Virus record (IMG/VR): IMGVR_UViG_3300000101_003937
Location: 3,463-27,301 of that record
Reading direction: 5' to 3' (one strand)
From: a virus
Length of the DNA: 23,839 bases
Shown here piece by piece: positions 9,801-18,450 of the stretch. Below the pieces are notes generated by a model. The model had not been told where the DNA came from and ran no database searches. It was given only the letters and a program-made list of their open reading frames with translations. Each line of letters starts with the position of its first letter. Position 1 is the stretch's first letter. Both the position numbers and the translations under genes were made by a program.

Positions 9801-12800
9801 ATTTTATATCCGGACGTTTCCATCCACTTCCAGTAACCACGTATAAAGTTATAAACATCTTGTAGCCTTTGAAATTCAGAATCGTATTCTACAACACTAG
9901 GTGTAGTTACAAATTTGTTATAACGTCTTACTGTTTGAGATGCAATATTTCGTGTAGTGTAATCTGTTGAACTTACTACATTTGGTTCATAGAATTTAAA
10001 TTCTCTTGCATTATTACTAACACCTGCAACTTTGTATCCAGAAGATGTTTTTGTGATTGTCACTGTACTTGCGGCTACTAAATCTGTAGTAGCACCTTTA
10101 TACATTTTAATATCAAAGTCGTCATCTCCTAAAACAAAATCTCCTGTTAAACTAGTTTCAGAAGAAATATTTAATAAGTGTTTGTTACTGAATCCACTTA
10201 ACTTAAATTGCAATTTAGTTGCTAAAGTATTATATAAATCATCTAACTCAACTCCAAAACTATTTCGAATCATATAGTTATATTGTGATTGTGATATTCC
10301 GTTTGCAACAAATGGGATAGATTTAAGTCTTGCATCTAAATCTATATTGGCTGCTAGTCCTGTTGTACCTACATATGAAATAATATGTTGACTAGTAAAA
10401 CTTAAACCTCTGTCTGTCATACTCAGTGCTGTAATTTTGTTATCACTGTTTAATGAATATACTGCTTTACCAAATGTGCTATAGTCATCATCTAGCATTG
10501 TAAAGTATCCGTCACTTTCTAATGTAGTAGGTGAACTTTTAACTGTAATCGAATCAATAACACTGTCATATACTTTACCTGGAGTCTTATAATAACATAT
10601 ATTGTTTCCTGGCAACATATCATTGTATTGATTTATGTTGTGTATTCCTGTATTGTTTTTTCTAAATATACCTGGTTGGAAAAAATCTGTCCATGCTTTA
10701 GCAGGATGTAATTTTAATACACCATCTACCATTATTGATTGACCTATTGCAGTTGACCTCCAATTAAATTCAACTGGACCCCAATCACCAAAGACAAACT
10801 CTTTTGCTTTTTCTATATCTGTTGGAATTCCCAAAACTAAATGAGGTAACTCTAACGTTCCTGTATCTGTGACGGGACACTTATTAGTAGTAGAGAAAGG
10901 CCAATAATACCTTGCATATTTTACTGATTGTGTTACTGGTTTGCCTGGTTCAGATATAATACCTTTTTTTAATGCGTCTAATAATGCTGTTCGTTTAGCA
11001 CCTGCTTTCCAACTATAATGTGTATCCCACCAAGTTGGCTTAAATGCATATCCTAGCATGTGCCAAGGAGTTATATGCGGTGTGCATGTTCCAAACAAAT
11101 ATGTATATGCACCTTTCCAATGTCCAGGTAATGAACTTAAAAATCCATCTGCAATTATTATACTACTGTAATTCCATGTAAACGGATCAGCAGCATCATA
11201 GTAATTGCTTAAAGTTAAACTTGTGATGTTATTTTCTGTTGCCCAATTTGAATAATATTTTTCTAAGTAATTGTTATAATCTGATAACGAATACCAAGTT
11301 GTTTTATGTTGACTTGGCAAATAATCAATATGTGATTTATATTTTTCTATTACAATATCATTATACATTTTATCTTGTTTAACTAGTCCAGCATATATGC
11401 GTTTTTCTATTTCATATATTACTGCATTAACAGGATCAAAGTTTGGTGCGTTTACGTTTAGTAGTTCACGGTTAGTTACATCAAATTGTGTACCATCGTG
11501 TGTATACAAAATATTATCATTTACTTGTGGCTGTGTACCGTAACCTAGTCCAAGTTTTACCATACTAGGTGGAATAAAATAATCATCATCCATATCAATA
11601 TAAAATACTTCTACTTGTGGTTGGGTTTTAAGACTATCAAATGCTGCATAGTTTAATGTGAGTGTAACAGTGTTACCAATAAAGGTATATTCAATATCCT
11701 TAACTAATGATCTTCTCTGTTGTCCATCTTGCTTTGCAGTACCGCTTGCACCAGATTGTGATGTTCTATTAGTAGCTACAAATACAGTTCCTGCATTGTT
11801 ATTAGCTGATCCAAGTAAAGTCCAATCTACGTTACCGGGTGTAACAATAGTATAAGTTTCTCCTGATATTAAATTACTATATTCAGTAACTTCTTTAATA
11901 GCCTCAGTTAGATAAACATATACATGATCTCTTATATTTGTATCACCGTTAAATATGAATCTTGTTTGAAAAGTTTTAGAGAACTCAGAAATGTTGTCTT
12001 CTTCTAATATCCATTTTTGTGTATTTTCCATATCAATGGAAAGCATGTTTGATTCTTTATATAATCCATGGTCTCTTTGATTTCTAGTTACTTCGTTAAC
12101 TGCTTTGTTAGCCAAGTCTTGCACATTTAAAACTCCAGTTGTAGCATACACTCTTCTTGCTTGTGCTGCCACCCTTGTTCTAAATGCTATAAATTCTTTT
12201 GCTTGTTCGAGTAATGCGCCTGTAATACTTAACTCATTGTCTGCATATGTGATATCATGCATAATGCTAGTATCTTCGTGCATAAAGATTGTACCACCGT
12301 AACAAGAAGTACGTGGTATGCTTGCAAAATTATTTTCTCCATATGTCTTTCCATCAAATCCTGGAGTTGCATTTAATTTACTTTTCCAGTGATCCATTGT
12401 TTCACTAATTGTAAATGTTGTAATAGCTTTATTTTCTGAGTTATGTTTATGCACATCTGGCATACTTGTGTTGTTTGTTTCATTTAATGAATCGTTATTT
12501 CTCCAATATATATCAACTAAATCATCTGATGCAAATATACTTTTATCAATAGTAATACTAGTTGCAGTTGTTGTTATATTAGAATATGCTATTGCTTCTC
12601 CATTAAGTGTAACATTGTAAAAACTATCATCCCATTTATCAGTTACAATAAACGATTGCAATACTTCTCCATTTATAAGAATACTAAAATGCTTATTGTT
12701 GCTCGTCGAGCTTGTTTGAATAGCTATGTTAGTACCTGGTCTTGTGATTGTAATTTCTGGTATAGTACTAGTTTCAATATTTACACCATGTGACATAATT

Positions 12801-14932
12801 GTTATAGTTGAATCTGTTAGATCTTGAAATATAATTTGAGATGATGTTCCAACCTTATATAATTCATTTGGTTGTGATAATGTAAAATTTGATCCATCTT
12901 TGCTATTGATTGTAATAGCCGGTTTATTATTATCTTTGTGAATTATATATTCTTGTGTAGGGCGCCAGTTGTTATACCCAAGTGGAATAACTAAATCTGT
13001 ATCTGTTGATTCTACGTTGTATTGTTTGTGTTCTAATGCGCCAGATAATTCTCCTGCTGGTACGTATACTGTTTTTAGTACATCAGCCTGTTTAAACAAA
13101 TTATAGCCTTTTTGATCTTTTGAAAATGTTCCTCTAGAGTTTTCTGCATTTGCATACGTAGTATAATAATTACTTGTGATTATAAAGTTTTCAAATTCAT
13201 ATTCAGCACCCTTGGGTGAATCTTTATAACATAGTGCAAATCCTAATTCAGGATCATTTGCACCAGTTCCTTCTTTAAATCCAAATATTCTATCACCAAC
13301 AAATCTTTTTCCATTAATACTTTCTAGTGGTGTGCCTTGTGTATTATAAAATCTATATAATGGATACTGATTAGTTTTTGTTTTTTGTTGTGCAAGTTCC
13401 ACTTTACCACTTGTAAAATATCCATCTGCTTCAACCCATAAACTGTTTGTACTTTCAAGTACAGAGAATGTATCACCTTCAATTAATGAACTAGTTGATC
13501 CTCCCACTGTATGAATTAAATCATCGGTGTCGTCTATGTAAACATAAGTTTTGCCTGTAGTGGTTGGCTCGTTGCCAGTTGTTACTGCTTCATCAATTAC
13601 ACCCTTGTATTCTGCACCAGTAACATTCTCAGATTGATTCCATAAATGTAATCCTGGATTATATTCTATAATAGGCCTGTGTGCTCTTCTTTTAATATCT
13701 CTTATTTCACTAAAATCATAATATGGCATTAGTGTTGCTAACTTGCTAATAGTACTTCTATTAACCCAATGGTTACTTCTGCTCCAAGCTGTTTGCGGTG
13801 GATCATTTTTAGCAATAGTAATGTAATCTTTTAATGGCATCACTGGATGTCCATTATCATACATTAAATTGTTATTAGGTGTAATATAAGACCCAGTTAC
13901 TTTTGCTTTTTCATCATCAGTGCCTTCAGTTAATACTACTTCTGGGTTTGATGCTATTGTGTACTGAACAGAGTATGGCTCTACAAGGTCTGTTCCTGTT
14001 CCCCATCCTGTTGTAAATTTTATTAAAGTATATCCAGTAAGTGAATCAGAATGTGTATCTTTATCAGTAAATTTAAAACCATCAAACACAGGCAGTCTGT
14101 CAACATTTTGATTATATGCCTGTACAACTTCTGCTGGTGTTCTGCCCGCTACCCAATAAGCACTGTTTGTATTTGGTTCAACACGTAATACTGTATTGTT
14201 TACATATGTACCATCTGTGTTTTCGGAATGCTTAACTGCATTGTTGTATACTCTATTTCCACTTACATCTAAGTATTCATATAACTTAAAATTGTTTATT
14301 GTGCCTGCTATAATAAATGTTTTATCTAATACATCTACATGCCAACCTGCTCCTTTAAACTTAATAAGCATCTGGTTTTCAACTGTGAATTCATTGTTAT
14401 CATCAAGTATAGTTGGCCAGCCATTAATTTCTATATCTGTTATTGGATTCTTAATTGCCCCTGTCCATGTACTTTCGTATATAGGTAATTCCTCTACCCA
14501 ATGATAGTTTATATAATTTACGAACTTATCAAAATCAATTGGCGGACTATAACTATATCTACTAGACGAATATGCTGAATTATAATTATATGTACTAAAA
14601 TTATTATCAATAGCATGTGCAATATCATCAAATGCTAGCATTTTAGTTATGTCTTTATTTTTATTATAAGAAACAATAGCAGGTGTTAATTCATTTTCAG
14701 TTCTAATATTTTTACGAAATTTAGGTTCTATGTATGTGTCAGTTGCTTTTGCAACCAATCCATCTCTGCTTCCAACAAATCCATTAATATCTTCTAAAGG
14801 TCCTTTTGAAACCATCTGATCCATTGTACTGTCTAACCAACTTTTGTTTAGTTCAGTTTGAAATACACTTGGTAAGAATTTACTAGTTTTTATATTGTTA
14901 ACTGGATTTTGTCCTGATTTCTTTTTAGCCAT
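3884..14932 (-). CDS. Giant virion structural protein (3682 residues), baseplate/tail-associated
   Basis: This belongs to the very large structural proteins found beside gp6 in marine T4-like phages. Hallmarks in order: KFLPSVFQTELNKSWLDSTMDQMV (about 17-40); RRAHRPIIEYNPGLHLWN (about 412-430); HWKGAYTYLFGT with PWHMLGYAFKPTWWDTHY (about 1268-1305); YIQEIKPYHTK (about 3316). Added beta modules are a DWTxLGA module twice (1024-1068, 2592-2635), an FNGDTTTTSFTI module (about 2224-2290), three tandem repeats (2292-2508), an EVTTNEPHGLSVGDYV module (about 2662-2710), FTGDGTANTFTL (about 3416-3478) and TTITVASTTAFDNV (about 3557-3600). There is no membrane helix or obvious enzyme motif. The ATG overlaps the gp6 stop by one base (TAATG) and has an AGGA site, so it is coupled to gp6. 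A role as a baseplate-peripheral or fibre-attachment protein is inferred from position. It is not recognisably T4 gp7 or gp10. Confidence 0.85.
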   Translation of the reverse strand: MAKKKSGQNPVNNIKTSKFLPSVFQTELNKSWLDSTMDQMVSKGPLEDINGFVGSRDGLVAKATDTYIEPKFRKNIRTENELTPAIVSYNKNKDITKMLAFDDIAHAIDNNFSTYNYNSAYSSSRYSYSPPIDFDKFVNYINYHWVEELPIYESTWTGAIKNPITDIEINGWPTILDDNNEFTVENQMLIKFKGAGWHVDVLDKTFIIAGTINNFKLYEYLDVSGNRVYNNAVKHSENTDGTYVNNTVLRVEPNTNSAYWVAGRTPAEVVQAYNQNVDRLPVFDGFKFTDKDTHSDSLTGYTLIKFTTGWGTGTDLVEPYSVQYTIASNPEVVLTEGTDDEKAKVTGSYITPNNNLMYDNGHPVMPLKDYITIAKNDPPQTAWSRSNHWVNRSTISKLATLMPYYDFSEIRDIKRRAHRPIIEYNPGLHLWNQSENVTGAEYKGVIDEAVTTGNEPTTTGKTYVYIDDTDDLIHTVGGSTSSLIEGDTFSVLESTNSLWVEADGYFTSGKVELAQQKTKTNQYPLYRFYNTQGTPLESINGKRFVGDRIFGFKEGTGANDPELGFALCYKDSPKGAEYEFENFIITSNYYTTYANAENSRGTFSKDQKGYNLFKQADVLKTVYVPAGELSGALEHKQYNVESTDTDLVIPLGYNNWRPTQEYIIHKDNNKPAITINSKDGSNFTLSQPNELYKVGTSSQIIFQDLTDSTITIMSHGVNIETSTIPEITITRPGTNIAIQTSSTSNNKHFSILINGEVLQSFIVTDKWDDSFYNVTLNGEAIAYSNITTTATSITIDKSIFASDDLVDIYWRNNDSLNETNNTSMPDVHKHNSENKAITTFTISETMDHWKSKLNATPGFDGKTYGENNFASIPRTSCYGGTIFMHEDTSIMHDITYADNELSITGALLEQAKEFIAFRTRVAAQARRVYATTGVLNVQDLANKAVNEVTRNQRDHGLYKESNMLSIDMENTQKWILEEDNISEFSKTFQTRFIFNGDTNIRDHVYVYLTEAIKEVTEYSNLISGETYTIVTPGNVDWTLLGSANNNAGTVFVATNRTSQSGASGTAKQDGQQRRSLVKDIEYTFIGNTVTLTLNYAAFDSLKTQPQVEVFYIDMDDDYFIPPSMVKLGLGYGTQPQVNDNILYTHDGTQFDVTNRELLNVNAPNFDPVNAVIYEIEKRIYAGLVKQDKMYNDIVIEKYKSHIDYLPSQHKTTWYSLSDYNNYLEKYYSNWATENNITSLTLSNYYDAADPFTWNYSSIIIADGFLSSLPGHWKGAYTYLFGTCTPHITPWHMLGYAFKPTWWDTHYSWKAGAKRTALLDALKKGIISEPGKPVTQSVKYARYYWPFSTTNKCPVTDTGTLELPHLVLGIPTDIEKAKEFVFGDWGPVEFNWRSTAIGQSIMVDGVLKLHPAKAWTDFFQPGIFRKNNTGIHNINQYNDMLPGNNICYYKTPGKVYDSVIDSITVKSSPTTLESDGYFTMLDDDYSTFGKAVYSLNSDNKITALSMTDRGLSFTSQHIISYVGTTGLAANIDLDARLKSIPFVANGISQSQYNYMIRNSFGVELDDLYNTLATKLQFKLSGFSNKHLLNISSETSLTGDFVLGDDDFDIKMYKGATTDLVAASTVTITKTSSGYKVAGVSNNAREFKFYEPNVVSSTDYTTRNIASQTVRRYNKFVTTPSVVEYDSEFQRLQDVYNFIRGYWKWMETSGYKITYDGDSSATDFVGWALTAKEGEGYILQIGREISFTPDTGHVYEYNQLEYNSNNILLQNGKKIENSDLGIKRIDGTVSVETKDKSFIGSITSAILDYEHIIIFENKTKLGVTIFDDTKNNGPVRLLVTGQRTQNWTGEKKAPGYLIMGDYIVQNFDSAVESIDNLYRTDVDHFNKSFSKAKDLTIGNAEGQLLSNLGINENVLTNYHQGVIKEKGTRGAVEHVGKSNILDNGETTVSAFEEYMFRQSTLGNDDFEDPLEIEIVSGDIISSPQTISLNTSNTEANVIIATDNKIVNNKSITFDTVDYAYADNDILTGGELLRNESDYQVLNSSYLSDVFNSTAEYANIPTWNNTTSYKKGDKVRYQGELWQCSVDFTGLTEVTDIIQETGLTTSPTFPYGTKVNLAGMPEFELQNQVTVYPDIIATGSSFTAFTDSESLTINGESIIFDKDEYVTSVTGPARLIADSGPAELNPVTNKNITFVVRNTTLDANNNTVTTDTEYPIDFDTTPGEITENFNGDTTTTSFTISQSLTSGGFFINGIDVDGVAQAEPADYSQTGQTVTFTSAPGTGTSNIVVTLAHTPLTMNASEIKSHIDAYNISGLTVNTTSIVNGIVTQSMEFVYQDADPENSITLKDNPDNADLGYPTTGNLVEGQETSNALVPQPLTVADVVTQINNTSATNLVSITASESSGNLVLTKTNNTSNNKTLVLGGSTNILTYLGLPGDTATPGTYTSVGVSTPTTMDATGAKNAIATELVNNGITEVTISVFGQAIRITSTGSSLAMGDTDFNSIAGLETGTITSSDVNVANVWNPAQFGTTSINSEDPAIYNIQITDDSDFEIESRETVTTKFYGWNVLQTTLRKSSVAHVDPDTGLSLPLVIGKDYRISSVGTTDFTSLGASVNTVLTRFTATGTTVSGTGTVTQIIDTPLYTKSSDGSDCGICAGRSSKDGNDAEVTTNEPHGLSVGDYVQLLNTTTTPTIDGIHKVTKLGSTNKVFYIDEYIEACGNAVSVMPLVTTRFLNTPQVDEAALTAHWNLPINTMLFVNDKNGVQGTYVYDWKILTETSKVGKGLVRQTLQRPTNKDIDSIVIYNHAENKAKVQLEVWDPMRKILPGIAQKNIDYNNFNDNAIYNTSTDTTQLLDKDAAWGPEQVGTRWWDISKVRYYDYDQGDSFYKSALWGQLYPGSEIAVWEWIKSNVAPDDYAEAVKLGKEIFGTVATGVAYSIYNQVAKETQYYYTTIEEWNTQTSSYDTVYYYWVKNKTTISDDRSLSAYDVENIIKDPTGSGVSWFAVISDKEFIIDNINYYVEDKNTVLQINKAGDKFKSHNEWTVIAQDSDTIPEYYISGMKMNFGGRDANSNKIPYQTLHKFNKYGDDLSIGQSWFNDITDARRNAIITINMLLKNINLIGEYLGKWDNTLVAHNFPSNLWKYTDYKSASYSGTLNHTRFITAYSDLDSIDLDYHHVVKMTVFNDALQLNTSETYAYNTDTNLWELVFKKNGTIAFDEKLLTTTGGWDSMSFDSGLYDAADIAGYWEIIIEALHKDIFVSYNTDKMNTFFFSVIHYILSTFEQTNWIRKTTYIKLEFTNTLDTVTRKYTRNKINNVLGYIQEIKPYHTKASTVVMRNTTMDEVGLTLTESPTTKIIMKPFDIDTVFGYPSVTIQGESEWNETAATTYDGGGFTTDHASTDTVSGIGFGNTEISNPITQTFTGDGTANTFTLTQDVNVGVTYEIDITINNILQSTDTWSIAGQVITFVTAPLNNDSVVAKLSPKVDPAYFNYTNEGHNRNSLVEVRPLELLRINVQTNASGSTHASTSRTFAHIRNVNGTVSAYALTEAKETTIATTPLTLDSTTITVASTTAFDNVGIAYVNGELIEYSVVDSTTLGITKRELAGTFKVLASVGDSIIQVDKTQLTFANIKQVERVHRDVGTVNEYTGIVDANDYQYNKLSDTILNSPGSTQAQELQTFGKGIEL
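7028..7159 (-). repeat. Copy 2 of the 45-residue module in the giant protein (residues 2592-2635)
   Basis: Reads GKDYRISSVGTTDFTSLGAS, then RFTATG and VSGTGTVTQI, colinear with the copy at residues 1024-1068. The two copies are more than 1500 residues apart, so this is a dispersed module, not a tandem array. Confidence 0.7.
7409..8059 (-). repeat. Three tandem degenerate repeats in the giant protein (residues 2292-2508)
   Basis: The copies begin PLTMNASEIKSHID (2292), PLTVADVVTQINN (2374) and PTTMDATGAKNAIA (2450), so the periods are 82 and 76 residues; the third copy is 59 residues long. Each has the opening P-(L/T)-T-(M/V), an amphipathic helix, a strand ending in a variable turn, and a closing hydrophobic-Gly motif (DLGYPTTG, YLGLPGD, IAGLETG). 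The helix-strand-LGL layout resembles flagellin/hook-associated IN motifs. That similarity is by eye. Confidence 0.6.
7581..7600. repeat. 9-base inverted repeat inside the giant gene
   Basis: GTAGGAGTA (7581-7589) and TACTCCTAC (7592-7600) are exact inverted arms around two bases. On the mRNA this would fold into an 8-base-pair stem with a four-base loop. It sits just before the in-frame ATG codon M2453 at the start of the third tandem repeat. It may be a coincidence of the codons for VGVSTPT. Confidence 0.6.
11729..11863 (-). repeat. Copy 1 of a 45-residue module in the giant protein (residues 1024-1068)
   Basis: Reads GETYTIVTPGNVDWTLLGSA, then a N-rich turn, GTVFVATN and an S/G-rich end with GASGTAKQ. 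It aligns over its whole length with residues 2592-2635 of the same protein (Y-x-I, G-x-x-D-(W/F)-T-x-LGA, (V/R)F-x-AT, SG-x-GT). The same short pattern is familiar from other marine phage structural proteins (recollection, not a search). Confidence 0.7.
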
Positions 14933-17900
14933 TAGTATGTTCCTGCTTTAATATTTTCGTCTGTTATATTTGTAATAATATCTATATCATTAACATTTAT
15001 ATCTGGTATGATAAGTTCGTCTGTGTTAGGTTTGTATTCAAACATATCTCCAAATACACTGCCTGAACTTTGAGGTACAATAACAAAACTACTTAGCAGT
15101 CCTGGAAGTTGTTTATGTACGTAAGCTGCTAACTCTGTGAAGTAAAAAGTTTCACCAAAGTCCCAATTACTAGAATCAAAGAAATCATCTATTGCAGTAA
15201 CTACTTTTGATTTTAAATCACTATCAGTAATAGTTGCACCAAATAATTTAATTATTCTAAATCTTGCTCTAAGATGTGGTTCAGCCAAACTACCAAATAG
15301 AGGTTTATATTTTACTGGTTTATATACAATAGTATCACTGATTGCTTTTTTATCTATTACGCCACTAAATTGTGTGCCCAGTTGATAACTTGTTGGCGGC
15401 AATGGTTCTTCTGCTACCGTACCTTTAAGATAATTTTTATATTGTGTGTCGTATGTTTTTGATAAAGCAAACACATCAATAATATTTGTAAAACTAGGAT
15501 CAACTACTTGATTATCAGCTGCTATATGTTCCCATTCAAATTTTAAATTGTCTACTCCGTTGTATCCATCTACTGTTGAAGAACCAATTACGTTTTTAAA
15601 TACTTCTGGATCATCTGGTCTGCTGTCAGCATTCCCATCTATTAGTGTCAATCTATAATTAGTTGAATCTGAATTCTCAAATCCATATACATAAAATTTA
15701 CCTAATGATGTTAAAAAATTACCATTGGCTCCTACTAAACTAATTATATCTCGTTTTGCCTTTTTAGTATAAGTTCCTATTTCAACTTCGTTTTGAATAT
15801 TTCCTAATTTAACTGAACTGCTTGTAAAGTTAAATCTTATTGTTCTCAAATAAATGTCGTATGTTGACCCAGTAAAATTAAAATGTGCTATCCAACTTAA
15901 ATCGTTATCAGAAAAATCTAGATCGTCAAACCTAGCACTTGGATCAAAAGGACTACTTGGAGAGCTATCAATTAACCATGCTCTGTTTTTAAAATCATAT
16001 TTTAAAGAAAATGTTCTTTTTGATTTTATGTATGAAATAAGTAATGCTCTTTCATCGTTTGAGAAATTTCTCGACAACGCAGGGTATATAATTTCTATAG
16101 TACTTTGATCTGGAACAGTTGCGTCTAACACAATAGAACCCGTACCATCTGCACGTTTTCCTGTAGGTTCACCTGCGTTTGTTCCTGTACCTTCAATCCC
16201 TAATCCATGAGAGAAAGTATCAATAACTTTTGCCCATATAAATGTATTGTCTTCTTTTCTAAATTTAATTAAAGCTCCTGGTGTAAAATATTTCATATAT
16301 CCAGATGCCGTGCTACCTACTCTAGTAACTGCACTTGGTGTTCCAGACAACAAGTATCCAGTTTTAATACCACTTGCAGTTGTACTAGGACTTTGCCAAG
16401 TATATATTGAGTTAGCAAGCACGTTTGCATTACTGTCCATGTGACCTTCTGCATCTGCTAATTCATAAAATGAATCTGCAAAGTTTTTATAATATAAATT
16501 TACAAACTCATCATTGTGTAATAATTCTTTAACATATTTTTCGTAAGTTATTTCTGCTGTATCTGTTGATGCAGTTGATATCTGTACTAGATTATCTTTT
16601 GCAAGTAGTGTTGCATCATTGCTTGCCATGTATAAGTTACTATATGTTCCTGTAGGATCATAAAACTTTGAGTATCTGCTGTGTCCACTAAATGTTCTAT
16701 TAATACTTTTTATTTTAATAATACCACCGTTAGTAGTACCTAGCATAGTATTGTAGTCTTGAGCAGTAATCATTCTGTCTTGACTAGCATAATTTCTTGG
16801 AGCATTTTCTTTTATTTCGTCTATACTCTCATTTGAACTTGCAGTTGATACTGATTGTTTAAGTTGTAATTTAAATATGGCTGTGTATGTATTGCCATCA
16901 TATCCTGTATAATTTACTTGTACTTTTTTACTTGGAATGTCGTCTGGTCTTAAAACATATGTACTGTTGACACTTGGTCTGTACCAAACTCTAACAACAT
17001 CTTTTGGAATATTACCAAATGTATCATCAGGAAATAAAATTGATATTTGATTATCTTTTCTTGTCTTTACACTGAATATATTTCTTTCACCAGTTGAAAG
17101 GTTATTATAAATTACATTACTGTTTACATCTGTTACTTTAGTCCAATGCTTTACAACATTTCCTGTATCGTTAATGTTTTGCACCCACACATCTGTTGTA
17201 TTAATATTATCTACATCAACGTCTAATGAAGTACTGTTAATTGGTGTACTAATAGGAAAGTCTTGATATGCAAGTGTTCCTTGTTTAACTCCAAAGAAGA
17301 ATCCTGTATTAACACTATTAATGCCTTTGCCATCTTGTTTGAAGTATATTCCAAAACTTCCTACTGGGTCAGGAGCCTTTTCTATAAATGTTCCATTCTG
17401 AGTGTCGTAGTCACTGCTTATAACATTAAATGATTTTGATGCTCCATTAACAGAACCGTTAATATCAAATTTGATTTGGTTTGGTTCATTGTTTAGATCA
17501 TAAAATTCTGTTTTTATATTGTTAACTACTACTGCTTTTTTTGGACTACCGTATTGATTACTATTTTGTAATACTGAATTTACAATGGTAATAAAATCAT
17601 CTAAGTTGTTTACATTATTTGATATTTCGTATTTAATTTCATTTCCACCTAAACTAACTCCTGCACTACCAATAACTGGTTCGTTTGTTGTTACACTTGT
17701 TACTTTCATTTCACCGTACGCTGGCACATTACGTCTTGGCTGATAGCCTAAAAATTCTGCTAACTTGTAAACACTCTCTTGTCTTTCTGCGGTACTTAAA
17801 AAATTGTTCCTCGCATTCATATCTACTCGATATGCTAAGTTGTGACCAAATTGTGCAACTACATCTAGTAGTGAAACAAATTCGGATGATTCTACCCAGT

Positions 17901-18060
17901 CATTGTAGTTTTCTGGATAATTGTTGCGTACATAGTCGACCATTGCAGTTCTAATAGTATCAAAGTCAAATGCTTGAAAGTTTGCATTGATATATGATTC
18001 GTATACAACTGTAAAGTCCTCTGCCGCAAATAGTTTATTTTGTCTTGATTTCTGTGCCAT
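14932..18060 (-). CDS. 6: Baseplate wedge protein gp6-like (1042 residues)
   Basis: In T4, gp6 forms the inner ring that joins the baseplate wedges and binds gp25, gp53 and gp7. Here the N-terminus (FDFDTIRTAMVDYVRNNYPENYNDWVESSEFVSLLDVVAQFGHNLAYRVDMNARNNFLSTAERQESVYKLAEFLGYQPRR, about 33-112) is the conserved gp6 start of marine T4-like phages. Residues about 414-440 (ENAPRNYASQDRMITAQDYNTML) match the baseplate J / gp6 core signature. The C-terminal part (about 850-1042) contains DPSFTNIIDVF and an acidic tail. It is about 380 residues longer than T4 gp6 (660). The ATG is two bases after the gp25 stop and lacks a clear Shine-Dalgarno sequence, so translation is probably coupled to gp25. Its stop overlaps the giant gene start by one base. 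Confidence 0.9.
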   Translation of the reverse strand: MAQKSRQNKLFAAEDFTVVYESYINANFQAFDFDTIRTAMVDYVRNNYPENYNDWVESSEFVSLLDVVAQFGHNLAYRVDMNARNNFLSTAERQESVYKLAEFLGYQPRRNVPAYGEMKVTSVTTNEPVIGSAGVSLGGNEIKYEISNNVNNLDDFITIVNSVLQNSNQYGSPKKAVVVNNIKTEFYDLNNEPNQIKFDINGSVNGASKSFNVISSDYDTQNGTFIEKAPDPVGSFGIYFKQDGKGINSVNTGFFFGVKQGTLAYQDFPISTPINSTSLDVDVDNINTTDVWVQNINDTGNVVKHWTKVTDVNSNVIYNNLSTGERNIFSVKTRKDNQISILFPDDTFGNIPKDVVRVWYRPSVNSTYVLRPDDIPSKKVQVNYTGYDGNTYTAIFKLQLKQSVSTASSNESIDEIKENAPRNYASQDRMITAQDYNTMLGTTNGGIIKIKSINRTFSGHSRYSKFYDPTGTYSNLYMASNDATLLAKDNLVQISTASTDTAEITYEKYVKELLHNDEFVNLYYKNFADSFYELADAEGHMDSNANVLANSIYTWQSPSTTASGIKTGYLLSGTPSAVTRVGSTASGYMKYFTPGALIKFRKEDNTFIWAKVIDTFSHGLGIEGTGTNAGEPTGKRADGTGSIVLDATVPDQSTIEIIYPALSRNFSNDERALLISYIKSKRTFSLKYDFKNRAWLIDSSPSSPFDPSARFDDLDFSDNDLSWIAHFNFTGSTYDIYLRTIRFNFTSSSVKLGNIQNEVEIGTYTKKAKRDIISLVGANGNFLTSLGKFYVYGFENSDSTNYRLTLIDGNADSRPDDPEVFKNVIGSSTVDGYNGVDNLKFEWEHIAADNQVVDPSFTNIIDVFALSKTYDTQYKNYLKGTVAEEPLPPTSYQLGTQFSGVIDKKAISDTIVYKPVKYKPLFGSLAEPHLRARFRIIKLFGATITDSDLKSKVVTAIDDFFDSSNWDFGETFYFTELAAYVHKQLPGLLSSFVIVPQSSGSVFGDMFEYKPNTDELIIPDINVNDIDIITNITDENIKAGTY

Positions 18061-18062
18061 AA

Positions 18063-18446
18063 TTAAAACTCTGCGTTTTCTGTAAATTCTCTGTCGAATT
18101 TAATCTGCAACTCTGTTGCAGTTGTTTCTGGTAAGTAAGTTAGTTTTACATTAACTGTTACCGAATGTGTATCGTGTTCAACTCTTATATCTGAATTGTT
18201 TACTTCAAACCTAGGATCATAACTTATTACTGTATTAACTTCTTCTTCAATAGCATCTTGTGTTTCATCATCTAGCGGTTCAAACACATATAATTCTAAG
18301 TCGCAACCAAATTCTGGGTCAGACCATTTCTCACCCTTGCGGATTTTAAAATGATTCAGTAGGTCTTGTTTGGCTAATTCTAAGCCACTCAGACGGTTAC
18401 TTGTATAGGGTTGATTAATAGTTGTGTATCCAAATATATTGCTCAT
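18063..18446 (-). CDS. 25: Baseplate wedge protein gp25
   Basis: The 127-residue protein matches the GPW/gp25 family in length and pattern. It has SGLELAKQDLLNHFKIRKGEKWSDPEFGCDL (about 20-50), the DPEFG(C/T)DL core that contacts gp6, FEPLDDETQDAIEEEVNTVISYDPR, and a final beta region TVNVKLTYLPETTATELQIKFDREF. The family is often labelled lysozyme-like but has a structural role: gp25 joins gp6 and the sheath at the wedge core. The start at 18446 fits the T4 gp25 N-terminus. No Shine-Dalgarno is visible, and the late-type promoter box ends only five bases upstream. Confidence 0.93.
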   Translation of the reverse strand: MSNIFGYTTINQPYTSNRLSGLELAKQDLLNHFKIRKGEKWSDPEFGCDLELYVFEPLDDETQDAIEEEVNTVISYDPRFEVNNSDIRVEHDTHSVTVNVKLTYLPETTATELQIKFDREFTENAEF

Positions 18447-18450
18447 ACAA

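Noticed and set aside
18063-18446. Calling gp25 a lysozyme
   Set aside because: The family name is historical. The protein shows only the structural DPEFGCDL wedge pattern and no hydrolase motif.
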